DNA of 64,000 bases, taken from positions 27,717,363 through 27,781,362 of the forward strand of contig NC_068366.1 of the NCBI RefSeq assembly GCF_020536995.1, read 5' to 3'. The notes beneath the pieces were generated by a model. The model ran no database searches. It saw only the letters and a list, made by a program, of their open reading frames with translations, and was not told the origin of the DNA. How positions within the stretch are numbered: position 1 is the first letter of the stretch; each line of letters opens with the position of its first letter. The position numbers were made by a program, and so were the translations under genes. Shown here one piece after another: positions 25,670 to 38,136 of the stretch. The DNA comes from Dreissena polymorpha. Its lineage: Eukaryota > Mollusca > Bivalvia > Myida > Dreissenidae.

Positions 25670-27178
25670 CCGCTGAAATGTTCATGTGTTCACAATCTAC
25701 TGCAGGACATGAAATAGACTTTCTCGGTTCTCAGAAAAAGCATCAGCACCAGTGTATTTATTAATTGTAAAAAACAGACATTTTTACATCTTTAAGTCAA
25801 AGACTTTCTTCAAGAAAACGAATGTCGGGTAAAGTATTGCAACAATTCAAACTATCAAGATGTCAAATGTCCCTTTAAAAATACCAACAACATTAAAAAC
25901 ATAATTTAGCTGAAAAATTGTAAAAAAATCGAAGGAGTGTCAAAAAGACATTAGTGAAATCAACAGTCTTGTAGCAGTAATCACGAAATCAATGGAACTG
26001 TCAACAAAGGAATAACTTATTTTATGGAACTGACGTCCCAACAACATTGTATATTTACACTAAAACGCTTCTCGACCCGTACCGCCCGTACCGTTTTAAT
26101 AGATAGGTGTTCACGTATGCAAAATATTATTTTCCGGGGACCGCTTAAATACAAACTCTCAAAACTATATGAAATGGTTAACAGTTAATGTTTGAAACAC
26201 CACTGTATTTAAATATGTATTTCAACAGATGATCTTGTTTGGCACTTCTAACGTTACAATTTTATAATGCTTATTTCTAAAAACCGACTCAAGATAATCA
26301 AATCAGAATTTCACAGATTGTTGTTTCAAAAGTATATGATACAAATGTATATTCACATAAGGCGCTTGGTCACTTCTTAATCACGTGCGAATGTGGTTCC
26401 GTCGTGATGCACCTGTAAATGATAGAATGCAAACATCTTTGATTTTCGTTTGAATATCATTCTTTATAATTATTTTCTTAGAAACAACATATGTGTTAAA
26501 ATTTTCATTTAAAAAGAGTGTATGTGCAAGACATTTCGCATGTACACAACATGTAGTACTCAACTATCACATCACGCATAACGAACGTTTGCACTGCCAC
26601 CAAAACATGTTTGTGAACGAATCGAACATTTTTTAAGAGATACATCATTTAACCGATAATGCCTATGCTCCCATAAGTAGCACAATGATTAAGTGCTAAT
26701 AACTGATACAATTTAAAACTGTATATTTAATAATGTATTTGTGTTTAACCGTATTAGCTACAATAAATTAATGTGCATGCGTTCTATCAATATTTAGACG
26801 GCAGTCAAGGTTTAGTTTTTTCACCTAAAATCACGTAGACGAACGAAGTACAAGTAGAGCTTAATACGTAAATACGTTTTAGTGAATACAATTTAGCATA
26901 CTTATATTGAATTCGAACAACGGTACTAGGAAAAAAGTTTATGCTCAATGGTCTTTAAATATTTCGAATATGCCAATGTTAAAACTGCTAAGAAATGACA
27001 ATTGAATCAAGAGCATAACTTTAACAGGTTAGGAATAAAGGAGATTATTTTCGTGCGCAGAGGTAATTTATTAGAAACATTTTGAAAATCTGCGCATAGC
27101 TCACATATAATTTATCATCAAGTCTGTTGATTTCATGCTTTATTTTACAATCGTATGAAACAATATTGACATACATAC
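25670..27178. other. AT-rich intergenic, nothing recognised
   Basis: Only short chance frames are present. No repeat boundaries or exons can be supported. Confidence 0.4.
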
Positions 27179-28566
27179 GGTGGCACTAATGTGACATAAC
27201 CGCTCAAAGAAAGAAGTCAGGAAAACACAAGTTTTGTTTCCCCGTCTCCAAAACAATTAACTCGGGGAAACACAAAATATGTTTTCACGAGTTTAGTTTC
27301 TTTTGACTCGGGAAAACAGAAGTTCTGTTTTCCCCGAGTTAATGTTTTTTGGACTCGGGGGAAAACAGAAATTCTGTTTTCCCGAGATATATATTTTTTG
27401 GAGTCGGGGAAACACGATTTTTTGGTGCTGTGAAATCACAATAGATATTGTATTTTAGTCATCTGAGCAAAGCTCAAGATGAACTTTAAGGATGGTTGAA
27501 TGTCCGTCGTCGAACGTCGTCCGTCGTTGGTCAACAATTCGCTTGTGATCAATCTATAGTCTACATCTTTTGTCCAAAATTCCTCTAACTTGGTCAGAAT
27601 GTTAGTCTTGATACCTTTGATCTCCAAGTATCACCTTTTCAGTAAACATGTTTTTTTGTGTGACTACACTGTCTAATAAATGTTAACAGTTGTTCAATGA
27701 AAGAAGTATCTGATTAAATTGCAGATGAGTGTGAAATAAGGTTGGTTTAAGTAAACAAAGTAGGTCACTATGTGAAATCTTATAAAAAGGTTTTGAACAC
27801 TCTAGAGACTGATTGTGTTTAGCCTTATCCTTTTCAAATTTAGTCTGAATGTTGATCTTGATAAAATCTTTTAATTGTGTGAAAAATTGTCAGTTTGAGG
27901 TTTAAATGTAGGTCACAGGGTCAGATTCAAGAAAAAGCTAGGGTAACGGTTAGGTTAGGGTTTGGTTAGGTTAGGGGTCATAAAAGTTATCCTGAACATG
28001 CTAGGTTTAAGGTTAAATGAGTCAGCTGGTGTCGAACATAGGACACTTGACTTTGAAAAAAACTTGTGAGTGCTTTAGAAGCCATATTTATAGCCCAATC
28101 TTCCCCACACCTGCTCAGAATGTAAGTCATGGTAATATCTCAGATGATTGCGAAATGGGATTTGTTGAGTAAAATCTCAGATGAGTGTGAAATGGGATTA
28201 GTATCGATCAAAATGTAGGTCACTAGGCCAAATCTAGAAGAAAGCTTGTGTTGCAAGAACTCTGGTGAACGATATAGGGTCATCTTGTCCCTCTTTTTTA
28301 TTTGCCGATTTGTCGATTATCTTGTGCGCACAATATAGCGATTGTGTTTCCCCGACTCAATAAAAAAATAATTCGGGGAAAAAGAATTTCTATTTTCCCG
28401 AGTTCAAAAAAAAAATAACTCGCGAAAACAGAATTTCTGTTTTCCCGAGTCAAAAAAAAAATTAACTCGCGAAACCAGACTTATTTTGTATTTCCCCGAG
28501 TAAATTTTGTTGAGACGTGTTTTCCCGACTTCTTTTTTTGGAGCGGTGATGTCACCTAAGTGCCAT
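27179..28566. mobile_element. 1.39-kb foldback element with CCCCGAG hairpin units
   Basis: The ends are inverted: TGGCACTAATGTGACATAAC with CGCTC on the left, GAGCGGTGATGTCACCTAAG with TGCCA on the right. Just inside each end is a 200-bp zone of repeated units pairing TGTTTTCCCCGAGTTAAT with ACTCGGGGAAAACAGAA, so each unit is itself a hairpin. The centre (about 27460-28310) is an unrelated repeat beginning TGAGCAAAGCTCAAGATGAA with repeated 'gtaggtcac' and 'aatgttgatcttgat' phrases. There is no transposase. It could be a foldback-type nonautonomous DNA element with a second repeat inserted or captured in its centre. Confidence 0.75.
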
Positions 28567-29430
28567 CGAATGTACATCTATTTTCTTTAACATTTAAGAT
28601 TGTTGACTGAACAACGATTTTAGAACTTATTATATTTACAGTCGATGCACCCCAAAAACCTTTAAGACGATATGTGGTGTGCTTTTTTTCAATAAGAGCA
28701 ATAAGAAGCGCCATTTTACAGACTTGTTGAAGCAAAGTGTCTTGAGACTCGACGATGAGTGAATTGTTTTTAAGAGAAATTAGACAAACCATTCATCGAA
28801 TTCTCAACTGGCCAATGGATGCATTTGCTAGCTGTGGACGTCACTGTTAACTGGTACAATGTAATGTAATGCATTGTAATAAAAATAATATGATATGATA
28901 TAATATGATATACAGACACAGGACGTAAACTCGATTATGTTTTTTACATCGATTTCTTTTTGTTTTATATACATTTCTTTTTTAAACGGTCAAAATAAAT
29001 ATTATGATTCGACACTAAGTAATCAAATGGGTATTGCGTATGATTAAAACCAGCATTAGGCAACATTTATTTCATTGCATGTGCAATGTAGTTAAATGTA
29101 CTTCTATGTCTTGCCTTCAAAATATTTACTTTTTTAAATCAAGCGCATCTTAAATAATGAATAGTAATCAAAATCTCATAGAATACATGCACTATTTGAC
29201 ACAATTTAACAGAAGATAATGTATAATTAAATGCTTCCATGCAGATATCAACGGTTAAATAATGGTAAACTAATTTATATAATAACAAAATGCATTATTT
29301 ACTATTTGCTGAAAAACTGTAACATTTTACACATGATATTTATTCTGCATTTTAGGGTCATGAAAAGTGATTTTTCACACATTTTTAAAACTTGGAACTT
29401 TTTTTCCAAATAGTTTTTTTGTAAAAGTAT
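28567..29430. other. Intergenic, nothing recognised
   Basis: AT-rich. A short ATGATATAAT-like run lies at about 28885-28910. No supportable gene. Confidence 0.4.
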
Positions 29431-29657
29431 CACCCCAGGAAACCCGATACCTTGTGAGCAGTGTAATACCATTGGAGCAGTGCTCGTTATTTTAGCATTT
29501 ACTGGCATGGGGTAAGTAAATTGGAAAAATTAAAATTGTCCAATTTGAAACAACTGTGTATTAACATTGATTACAACGGTTTTGGCCTACATGTAGAAAA
29601 AATCCTGACAAATGTTCTTAACAAAATGAGCGAAATGTGGATCCCTGAAGTAGCAGA
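29431..29657 (+). repeat. Interspersed repeat R, copy C (partial)
   Basis: It starts CACCCCAGGAAACCCGATAC like copies A and B, with small deletions, and stops after AAATGTGGATCCCTGAAGTA at the point where LINE 3' UTR sequence begins. Confidence 0.7.
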
Positions 29658-29855
29658 TTTATTCTTATTGATAATAGGTCGTATCCATGCTGTTCGCACG
29701 CACACTTACATTGATTTACTGACTCGTAAAGAAGAAGAGTACCGATTCCAAAATACCAAAGTTCACAGTTTATTAGCACTCGGCAATAAAAACATGCCTT
29801 TAGCAATTTCCAAAATAAGCATGGTAAAGACAATAAGATCGGTTAAGTTAAATGT
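29658..29855 (-). mobile_element. LINE 3' UTR fragment, inverted copy of 22689-22885
   Basis: The reverse complement of this stretch matches the end of the + strand LINE at 22689-22885 nearly throughout; for example CCATGCTTATTTTGGAAATG appears on the other strand. The frame that reads through here and also through 22674-22913 is thus a repeat, not a host gene. Confidence 0.75.
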
Positions 29856-30323
29856 AAGCTCGTTCTTTCTTGCGTTGACAATGCGCGAGAATTCAGTGTT
29901 CCGAACGAGCATACTCGTTTTATGTTACTAAATTAGTACTAAATATTAAATACACCACCCTTGAATTGGTAGGTCTTACATGTTAAGTAAATTCAAAAAT
30001 TTAAAATTTCCAATAGCTTTCTTAAAAACGGATTTACTCTTGTCATTTTACATGTTAAATAAAACTGAAACTGGTTTATTTGCTAAAACGCCTATTTCTT
30101 TATTTAAACATATTCAATGGCGTTGTACATAATGTAGATCTATATAAATAAAACTACATTAATGTAAAAATAAAAATTATATAAGACTAAAATTTTCATA
30201 TCACAACATCTTAAAAACCAATTAAGATATAGAATAATAATATAAATACGATAAATATTCATTTTTTAGTTTATTGTCACAAATGTCACTATTTTTAAAG
30301 TTTATTGACTTATTAAAACAATG

Positions 30324-30560
30324 AGAAATATTCTTTAAAGAAGTGCGTTTTCATATTTCTTTTAAAACAGGCAATCGAGGAGATTTGTTTCAGAATCAAT
30401 GGTAGATTATTCCACAGCTTGGGTCCTATTGTGCTAAAACTTCTGTCGCTAAATATGTTGCGTTTATTGAAAGGAACGGTGTATCACTCAATGCAAGACT
30501 CTGATGATCTGGTGGAACGTCGTTGACCTTTTGGTGTTACGAGTTCAATCAAATACATAG
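30324..30560 (-). mobile_element. LINE reverse transcriptase C-terminal fragment
   Basis: The minus-strand translation reads VTPKGQRRSTRSSESCIE, then a stop, then NKRNIFSDRSFSTIGPKLW, then NNLPLILKQISSIACFKRN and MKTHFFKEYF. The string GPKLWNNLP...FKRNMKTHFF is the usual end of CR1/L2/Jockey-type reverse transcriptases. It is short, with one in-frame stop, so it is a dead fragment. Confidence 0.8.
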
Positions 30561-31491
30561 TAATTTCGTTATTCAGTAAAATAGTATTTTTTCCTGGAAA
30601 TATACTTTTATAGGCGTATCAATTGTTTTCTTATCTTTAAAAAATAAATATGATGATAAACTGAAATGTCGTAGATGCATATATTGATGATATCGGGATT
30701 CACTTTCAATTGTAAGAAAGCAAAGTGCATTGATTTATTTGTACAAACAATCTACAACACACACTTTGGAACGCCATTGAAAACAAATCTATGATAAATA
30801 AACTGCAAATATTTTATAGGTCAATGACATTTGTATACATTACAAAATATTCAATGTTCGGGCAAACATTTTTTCCAATCTTTTTCTGAGGTAAAACAGA
30901 TAAACAATCTAAAGCGGTTAACGCCCGGCGCTTTGCCGTATGATATATTCGCCAACATCATGTACTCCGAGCACCAGGTGTGCGTCTGTATTCAGGGGTG
31001 CTAATACCTGGACAATGGTCGCAAACTATCTGCGTGAAAAAACAGGAGACCACAAATAAAACGTGTATGTGCACACGCGTGCTATAAAGACAATTTACTG
31101 CCATATCGTTTTTCGAAGTAATATCTTAGGTTTAGAACAAAAGAAGGGCAGGCTTGCCGAGACGTTTTTTATTCAAAAATAGCCTGAAATATTACAAAAA
31201 ATAGGGGAGTAACCTGATGTTATGCGTACCTCTACGTAACCACTATTAAATATTACAATTAATCGCAGAGGGAATCTTTTCGATTTGTGATGTGTGTCGT
31301 TTAATTCATGGCGTCATGCTTGTTTTGTTGGCTTATTCGTCTAAAATGTTATGTTGAGACATGTTTACCGAAAATGATGGCTTCTTTCGGATAATATGAT
31401 GAACCTATAAAAAATTAGTGATGTAACAAAATTATTTCAGGCACCTTTGTATTGGGTCGATATCACCGTTGTTGAATGATAAATATAGGAT
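30561..31491. other. Intergenic, nothing recognised
   Basis: No exon or repeat boundary that I can support. Confidence 0.4.
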
Positions 31492-31635
31492 CTGACAGTT
31501 GTAATTGTCATATCATACCATATTTTATTTAACGAATTCAGGAATTTTGCAAGTAAGCGAGCCTTTGGCGAGCTTACTAACGAATTTCCTGGACGTGCTT
31601 AATAAAATATGGTATGATATGACAACGAGTGTCAG
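31492..31635. mobile_element. 144-bp palindromic MITE
   Basis: Nearly the whole element is two inverted arms. CTGACAGTTGTAATTGTCAT and ATCATACCATATTTTATT on the left pair with AATAAAATATGGTATGAT, ATGACAACGAGTGTCAG on the right, around a small loop at TTTGGC. It would fold into one long hairpin. Confidence 0.8.
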
Positions 31636-32119
31636 AACTTTTTTTATCACATGCTTGAAATGAGACAATTAAATAAATATTTACACAAACATAATGATAA
31701 ATCCCGAATGTTGTTTACATTTCGTGACACCATTTGACGTTGCAACGTCATTTTAGCCAAATAACAAAATGCGATTGGTCAATAAACGAAAACTAAGCCA
31801 ATGAAAACGCTTAAAAAGTATATTACACATGTGTAAGATAAAAAATATATTATGTAATGGTTATATTACATTATAAACATGGTATGGCATGTGCTAAAAT
31901 ACATAAATACATATTTTACACACATGGCTTAAGTGCTTATGACGTCATTATTAACAGATGAAACGTAAAAAATCATGTTTATTCCCATTCTCATTTGTCA
32001 TCATTTCTTTTAAAACGGGGACGTATAAGTGTGATAAACCACAGGAGTTTGAAATTCTATCCATAAAGTTAATCTTATGGCTAAATAATAAAAAATAAAC
32101 TCCTATATAGTATAAACAG

Positions 32120-32393
32120 AACAAGAGATGCGTTTGTCAGAAACACAATGCTCCCTAATGCGCCGCTTTGAATTTTTTACCTTTGACCTTAAAGGATGAA
32201 CTTGAGCTTTCACTACTCAAAATGTGCAGCTCCATGAGATACACATGTGCATGCCAAATATCAAGTTGGTATCTTCAATATTGCAAACGTTATGGCCAAT
32301 GTTAAAGTTTTCGGTTGGACGCACAAACCGACAGACAGACAGACGGACGGACATGTCAACTGCTATATGCCACCCTACAGGGGGCATAAAAAC
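32120..32393 (+). mobile_element. HINE/Pearl-like element, family B
   Basis: It starts ACAAGAGATGCGTTTGTCAG. It has the core AAAATGTGCAGCTCCATGAG, then ATGCCAAATATCAAGTTGG, a GACAGACAGACGGACGGAC tract, and a terminal hairpin near TGCCACCCTACAGGGGGCA followed by TAAAA. The same layout recurs at 37768, 47196, 57529 and 59660. Family name is from recall of bivalve Pearl elements and Helentron-associated nonautonomous elements. Confidence 0.65.
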
Positions 32394-33544
32394 AGGTTAC
32401 CGCCTGATCTGTTATTAGGCTCGGCATGAATAAAATAACGGCTCGGAAAGCCTTACCGTTATTATATTCTAAGCCATGGCGGATTTATTACGAAAAGATC
32501 AGGCAGTTGCCTGTTATTATTTATATATAATAACAAATTACACAAAGGCGGTCACCGATGGAATATCAGAACGTTTATTTTATTGGCTTGCAACATCGAA
32601 CTCGACCTTATTATACGATTACAGACTCTCGGTACACAGCAAGACACTTGGCGTGGACGTAGTCCAAGAACGAACCTGAATGTTGAGCCTGTCTGTCAGC
32701 AGTGGAAAACGTGGCACGGTGTTGAACAACTAAACGTGAATTTCCATTTAACTTGGCGCATAATTGCGCGACACTATGACCCGGGCATATATGTCATAAA
32801 TTATGACATAGATTTCTTAAAATTGTTACACACATAACATCATTTTTTTTCTGATTGATTTGACAAACATCGAACAAACACGGAATCTGTTCCGATTTCT
32901 GTGTTCTCCTCCCAACTGTGTCAAATATTGGTAAGAGTTTTCTGTTCGCATGAAATGCACATGTAGAGCTAATTGACAATTGCAATCTCTACAAGCTTGG
33001 TCATGCAATTTTAGAAGTTTTAAACCAGTCTCGCCTTTTTTCAACATTTGATTTGCTTCAAACTTTTATAATTAAGTGAATATTATTTAATATGAATTGT
33101 AAATAACAACATAATATCTTGTAATATAGAACTGCCACGTTCAATTGCATATCTGTATCAATAGCTAAACTAAGTAACTGAAGTTTTGAAAATAGCGTAC
33201 ATAAATCCTATCGAATTTGGTTGATTTACATACATTCCTGAATTATGAAAACAGCATATATACATGAAACAAGATGGTAAAGATAGCTCAGGTTTGCTTA
33301 CTTGCGTAAAGTTTTTGAGAAGTTATTAAAGATCGTCTTGCTATATTATTAGGGCAATATGGAGAATTATTTATATAAACTTGGTTAAGGGCTACTATAC
33401 AATAGAAGTTACATACACAGCTTGGCTTTGTATTTTGAGAAAGAATTTGCTTTACATAAATTTTGCTAATAAACTATAATTACCAAGTGACATAGTCATT
33501 TTTTACACAAGAAGCATAATTTGAACAAATTGTGTAGATGACCA
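32394..33544. other. Intergenic, nothing recognised
   Basis: There is a weak inverted pairing at 32400-32505 (ACCGCCTGATCTG against AAAGATCAGGCAG), which may be part of a small foldback. There is no supportable gene. Confidence 0.4.
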
Positions 33545-34200
33545 ATAAAGTCAATATGTCAAATGTCACCCATCATGGACAGTGGTCAGCGTTGACCTAA
33601 AGTGCATGGTAAACTTCTTAGGGGGCCGCTAGATGATGCTATATTCCAATTTGAAAGCATTGGATGGGCAAGGTCTTATAGTAGTATATGCAAATAAGTG
33701 ACCCCTGGACAAGGTCAGTTTTGACCCCTGGGTCACAATATGAGCACAATTTAAAGAGGACCTCTTGAAGATGCTTAATGCCAAATATGAAAGCCTACTG
33801 CTTTGCTGTTTCATACAATAAGATAAGAAGTCTATGTGAAACTGGTGACGACATGGCAAACTTTGACCATATGGGCATACTTATAAAAAACTTTGTAGAG
33901 GACCATAATACATGTATTATGCTACATACCAATTATAAAAGCTCTGGGTCTTGCGATTTCAGAAGGAAATATGTTGCAACTTTTCCTCTTTAAACCTTTT
34001 TTTAAGGCCCGTGGTGTAACCGGACCGGAACGATTTGATACATTTTTATAGAGGACCACTAAAAGCATATCCTGTGAAGTTTCGTATAAATCTCCCAAGC
34101 GGTTCAGATGTCGATTTATTTTTTTTTAATTGACAGACGGACACACACGTTCACGAGCGGAAAACTGACATCAAAGTACCGCAGATTTCACAGGTTTAAA
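33545..34200 (+). repeat. HINE-like repeat with GACCCCTGGGTCA units
   Basis: Internal phrases repeat at about 120-170 bp (GACCACTAAAAGCAT, AGGACCTCTTGAAGATGCT, 'ttgaccta', 'gaccataat'). The stretch ends with TTGACAGACGGACACACACG, the tetranucleotide-type tract seen at the 3' end of the other HINE-like families. The terminal hairpin is not clear, so it is probably a decayed copy. Confidence 0.45.
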
Positions 34201-34577
34201 CAAATTTATATAACTACACGATGAAACATTCGAAAAATTAAACCATTGAGACTTGCGCTTTTACAGTAGAGTTTAAAAAATTCAGGTTTAAAATATATTT
34301 TAGCACTGGCGATCAACATATCAGCGGATCGATACGAATTTAAGAGGATCAACTAATGATCCTTCCTTTGAATTGTCGTTCAAGTCTGCATCGTAGTTTT
34401 GGAGATTTCGTTTGAAGCAATTCTGTAGAAAAATGATGGAGTGTGGAAAATAAGCTCATTGAACTTAAAATTAAATGGGTAGTATAGTAAATCGTAGAAC
34501 AATACTGCGTTAATTTGGAAATAGATGAAGCAATTTGTTTTAATACTTTTTTAGTGCATATAGTCAGAGACGTAGAT

Positions 34578-34800
34578 AACCCGGGTTACATTTAAGTATA
34601 CTTTGCGGGAAGTAAAGTCGAGATATATGTGCGTTTTTAATACGAACTTAACGCTAACCCGGGGTACATTTAAGTATACTTTGCGAGAAGTAAAGTCGAG
34701 ATATATGTGCGTTTTTAATACGAACTTAACGCTAATCACCATTTACTGATATGGCTTAATTTGAAAATTTAAAAAAAGCAACACATGGTATAAAACGGCG
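34578..34800 (+). mobile_element. Partial copy of the 19645-20100 foldback, with internal duplication
   Basis: A 78-bp block (CATTTAAGTATACTTTGCG, AGTAAAGTCGAGATATATG, GCGTTTTTAATACGAACTTA) is present twice in tandem (34578-34656 and 34657-34734). It is followed by ATCACCATTTACTGATATGG and GGTATAAAACGGCGAA, which match the right half of the foldback near 19895-20030. Confidence 0.65.
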
Positions 34801-36552
34801 AACAATAACCCCGGGGGGGGGGGGGTGGTAACTTCCCAAATTTTAGGGTAGGGGTGTCCCGCTGAGACTTCCGAAATGTGACCCATTTTTATACCGGAAC
34901 TCTGATAAAGTAGACCCATTTTGATACAAGATTATGAAATTTAGAATTCGGATGGACGGACAAAGCGGACTATATATGCCCTACCCTCACATCTACCTTT
35001 CGACAAGCATAAAAATATGCCCCTCCTCCGTATCGACCCAATCTTTGACCACGATGTTCCTTAGCTATCTAAAGCAGCGTAAGAACAAAGGGACAGTTTT
35101 AACCACATGCACCTGCTCTGCACGTCACCGAGGTATATCAAGTTTAATCGCATAAAAAGCCGCTATGTTTTGTACGAGAAAATAAAGTAATGTATTGGTT
35201 TATGGTCACAGCAGTGATTACATTCTATATATAACAAAGTTATAAGTTATTAAAAAATAACAATTCTCTTTGGAATAACAAAGACTGCTTTGTTATTGCA
35301 AAGAGATCGTCTTCCCAATAAAAGAAAAATGCCATATGCCAATCTAACAAGCATATACCATTTGTTGTTTAACAGACTGATGGCTAGGAAAGACGTACGT
35401 GTGGCTTTTGTAAGAAATAATTTTCATTTCCAATTTGACTTGTTTCACGATATATATTTTTAAAGTATACACTAAAATGGTAACATGTGTCTTGGTTACA
35501 AGAAGACACGTGTACAAGTTCAATTATTCAAATCATCATAATCAATGTCTACAAATATTATTATTTTCTTGTAGAACATTCACATCTTGACTCTTGCAAA
35601 ATTTCAGGATATTTTACTGTTTTTCTTTTCTGATATAGCATGTTAATTACCACGCCATTCTGTTGCTAAAACAGAGATAAAAAAGTTTACAAATAATTTA
35701 ACTAGCCTGATACTTTTCATACATTACTTTTAAATATACATTTCTGAATAGTAAATACGACATTTATTATGAAAATAATAACCAATCATTTGTTTATTTA
35801 TTTATATTGGAGTCATCACCGACTTAAAATGGAAATTACAAATGTTTATTTTTTTCCAGAATATTGTCCTTGAAAGACATAAGCATAAATATGAGTTTTA
35901 GTTTTTTTTGGTGCTTGTTCTAGATGAAAACCATATTATATTTATTTTCATGGTTTATCAGCTTCAACATAAAAACCAAATGAATAAACTTTAATTTACC
36001 AATCTAAAAAATTCAGTCATTTCATACACCAAACCCGATAAAAAGAGGGCCATGATGGCCCTGATACTGACTGGAGTTTAAGGAAAACCAATGTCAAATC
36101 ATAACCACGTGATTCGGCCCTGGTTGTGTTGAAATAACATTGTGACCAATTTTAATCAACGATTGAGTAATAAATGTGTACTTATTGTAGTAACACGGTT
36201 TTTCTAAGATTTGATTTGGTGACCTAGCTTTTGGAAGAATGCCACCCAGATTTAGGTATATGGTTAAGATTAACATATCAAACTATTTTTTTTTCTTTAA
36301 ATACAAACAAGACTAAACAAATACCTTTACTTTCTTAGTCAAAATTTATCCTTTCTTTTACATTAAACACGAAACACATTTTGAATTCCAAGATTGAGGC
36401 AAGTTAATCCTTTCTGATCTATGAAGGTACCATGTAAACATATAGTTTGTTACTCATTAGTAATAGTATCCATTATTGTGATATGTATAATAAAGTTGAA
36501 CCAGCCATTTGCTATAATAATTGATATAGGCTTACATGATTACAATAGCAAA
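34801..36552. other. Intergenic with a short poly-G tract
   Basis: A run of 13 G lies at about 34811-34823. It is followed by a phrase (TTCCCAAATTTTAGGGTAGG, ATGTGACCCATTTTTATACC) that looks like a decayed repeat. The rest is AT-rich with no supportable gene. Confidence 0.4.
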
Positions 36553-36838
36553 ACAAGAGCTGTCTCCATAGGAAGACATATGCCCCCGAAAAACGCTTTT
36601 TCGAAACCTAAACACAGATTTTGAAACCTAAACGCAGACCCTAAGTTCAAGGTCAAGGTAAAAGGGGTCAAAATTTGTGTGCGTATGGAAAGGCCTTGTC
36701 CATATACACATGCATACTAAATATGAAGGTTACATCTGAAGCGACATAGAAGTTATGAGCATTTTTCGAAACACGAACGCAAAAGTGTGACAGACGGAAA
36801 TGCAATCACTTTATGCCCACCTTCAGGGGCATAAAAAT
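36553..36838 (+). mobile_element. HINE/Pearl-like element, family A
   Basis: It starts ACAAGAGCTGTCTCCATAGG. It has the core AAACCTAAACGCAGACCCTA, GTGTGCGTATGGAAAGGCCT and TGTCCATATACACATGCATA, then GTGACAGACGGAAATGCAAT. It ends with the hairpin ATGCCCACCTTCAGGGGCAT and then AAAA. Related copies lie at 44366-45014 and, split, at 58523-63390. Confidence 0.7.
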
Positions 36839-36902
36839 ATTTGCCTGCAATCTTCTATTTGAACCGTGGTAGGCTTGTGGTACAAGCAAACAATATACCA
36901 TA

Positions 36903-37366
36903 CACGGTGCCTATACCACGTGACTTTTTAAGATCTGTGTTGGGAGAATAAAGCGCGACCCAGATAACATTTTTAAAGGTGTCTTTTATAATATTTCACT
37001 ATTTTTAATGGAATAAAGTGGAGAACCCGCTCATTCGTGAGAGTTTTCTATAGGTGTCATGATCTTTATAAACAAATAAGTATTTCTTCAGTAAAGTGCA
37101 ACCGCGCATTTGTAATATGAAGTCCCCACACAGATCCGACATTTTTCTAACCGTTCAAACGCGCGGTTGCACTTTACTGAAAAAATACTTATTAGTTTAA
37201 AAAGATCATGATACCTATAGAAAACTCTTACGAATGAGCGGGCTCTCCACATAATCCCATTAAAAATGGTGAACTATTTAAAAAGAGATCCTTAAAAATG
37301 TTAACTGGGTCACGCTTTATTCTCCCAACACAGATCCGAAAAAGTTACGTGGTATAGGCACCGTGC
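36903..37366. mobile_element. 464-bp foldback element
   Basis: Arms of about 210 bp pair along their length. CACGGTGCCTATACCACGTG pairs with ACGTGGTATAGGCACCGTG. AACCCGCTCATTCGTGAGAG pairs with CTCTTACGAATGAGCGGGCT. GCAACCGCGC pairs with GCGCGGTTGC. The loop lies near 37113-37148. There is no coding capacity, and the superfamily is unknown. Confidence 0.8.
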
Positions 37367-37767
37367 CATAGTGAACGCGACGCTTATAATAATTACACAT
37401 ATAGAAGGATTATTATCTTGTTTTGTCACATATTAGGATTGCTATCTTGTTTTTAGTTTAACATAATTTTAATAGTTTTGTGCACACAAATGATACTTTT
37501 GTAAAAAAAATTTCTATCATTAACATTAACTACCGATGATATTTATATAATAATTTATCCTTACAGTGTATCTTGATTGAGGTTCCTGAATGTATTCCAA
37601 ACGTGTGAACAGCTTCCTCAAAATAAATCAGAAATTTACAAGATAACAAGGGACAACATTGTCACAAAACCGGGTTTTAAGTTGAAAACGTCTGATAAAA
37701 GGAGACAATTCAAAACGTGAATTATTAACCCCCTTGTGTAAGATTGACCTTAATTTCAATTAGAAAA
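37367..37767. other. Intergenic, nothing recognised
   Basis: AT-rich with no supportable feature. Confidence 0.4.
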
Positions 37768-38136
37768 AAACAAGAGATGTGTTCGTCAGAAACACGATGC
37801 CCCAAATTGCGCCGCTTTGAAATAGTAATAAAAAAATTACCTTTGAACTTGAAGGATGACCTTGACCTTGAACTTCCACCACTCAAAATGTGCAGCTTCA
37901 TCAGAAGGCGGCTTTGACTTTTTTTTTGACCTTTGACCGTGAAGGATGACCTTGACCTTCCACCACTAAAAATGTGCAGCTTCATGAGAATGCTGCTTTG
38001 ATTATTTTTTTTGACCTTTGACCTTGAGGGATGACCTTGACCTTGAACTTCCACCACTCAAAATGTGCAGCTTCATGACAACACCACTTTGAAATTATAA
38101 AATTTTTTTACCTTGAACGATGACCTTGACCTTGGA
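37768..38136 (+). mobile_element. HINE/Pearl-like element, family B, internal units tandem
   Basis: It starts ACAAGAGATGTGTTCGTCAG. Three 110-bp units follow, each with GACCTTGACCTTGAACTTCC-type text and AAAATGTGCAGCTTCATGA. The right end is cut where LINE sequence starts, at about 38137, just after GACCTTGGAGATATT. The same phrase opens units on the far side of the LINE at about 41360. Confidence 0.6.

Noticed and set aside
29521-29931. 136-codon frame as a host gene
   Set aside because: It joins part of repeat R to an inverted LINE 3' UTR, so the frame is accidental.
37725-38057. Frame with repeated GRSRSSFKVKGQ-like text as a basic protein
   Set aside because: Antisense reading of HINE family B units. 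The same words appear at 57557 and 59505 for the same reason.
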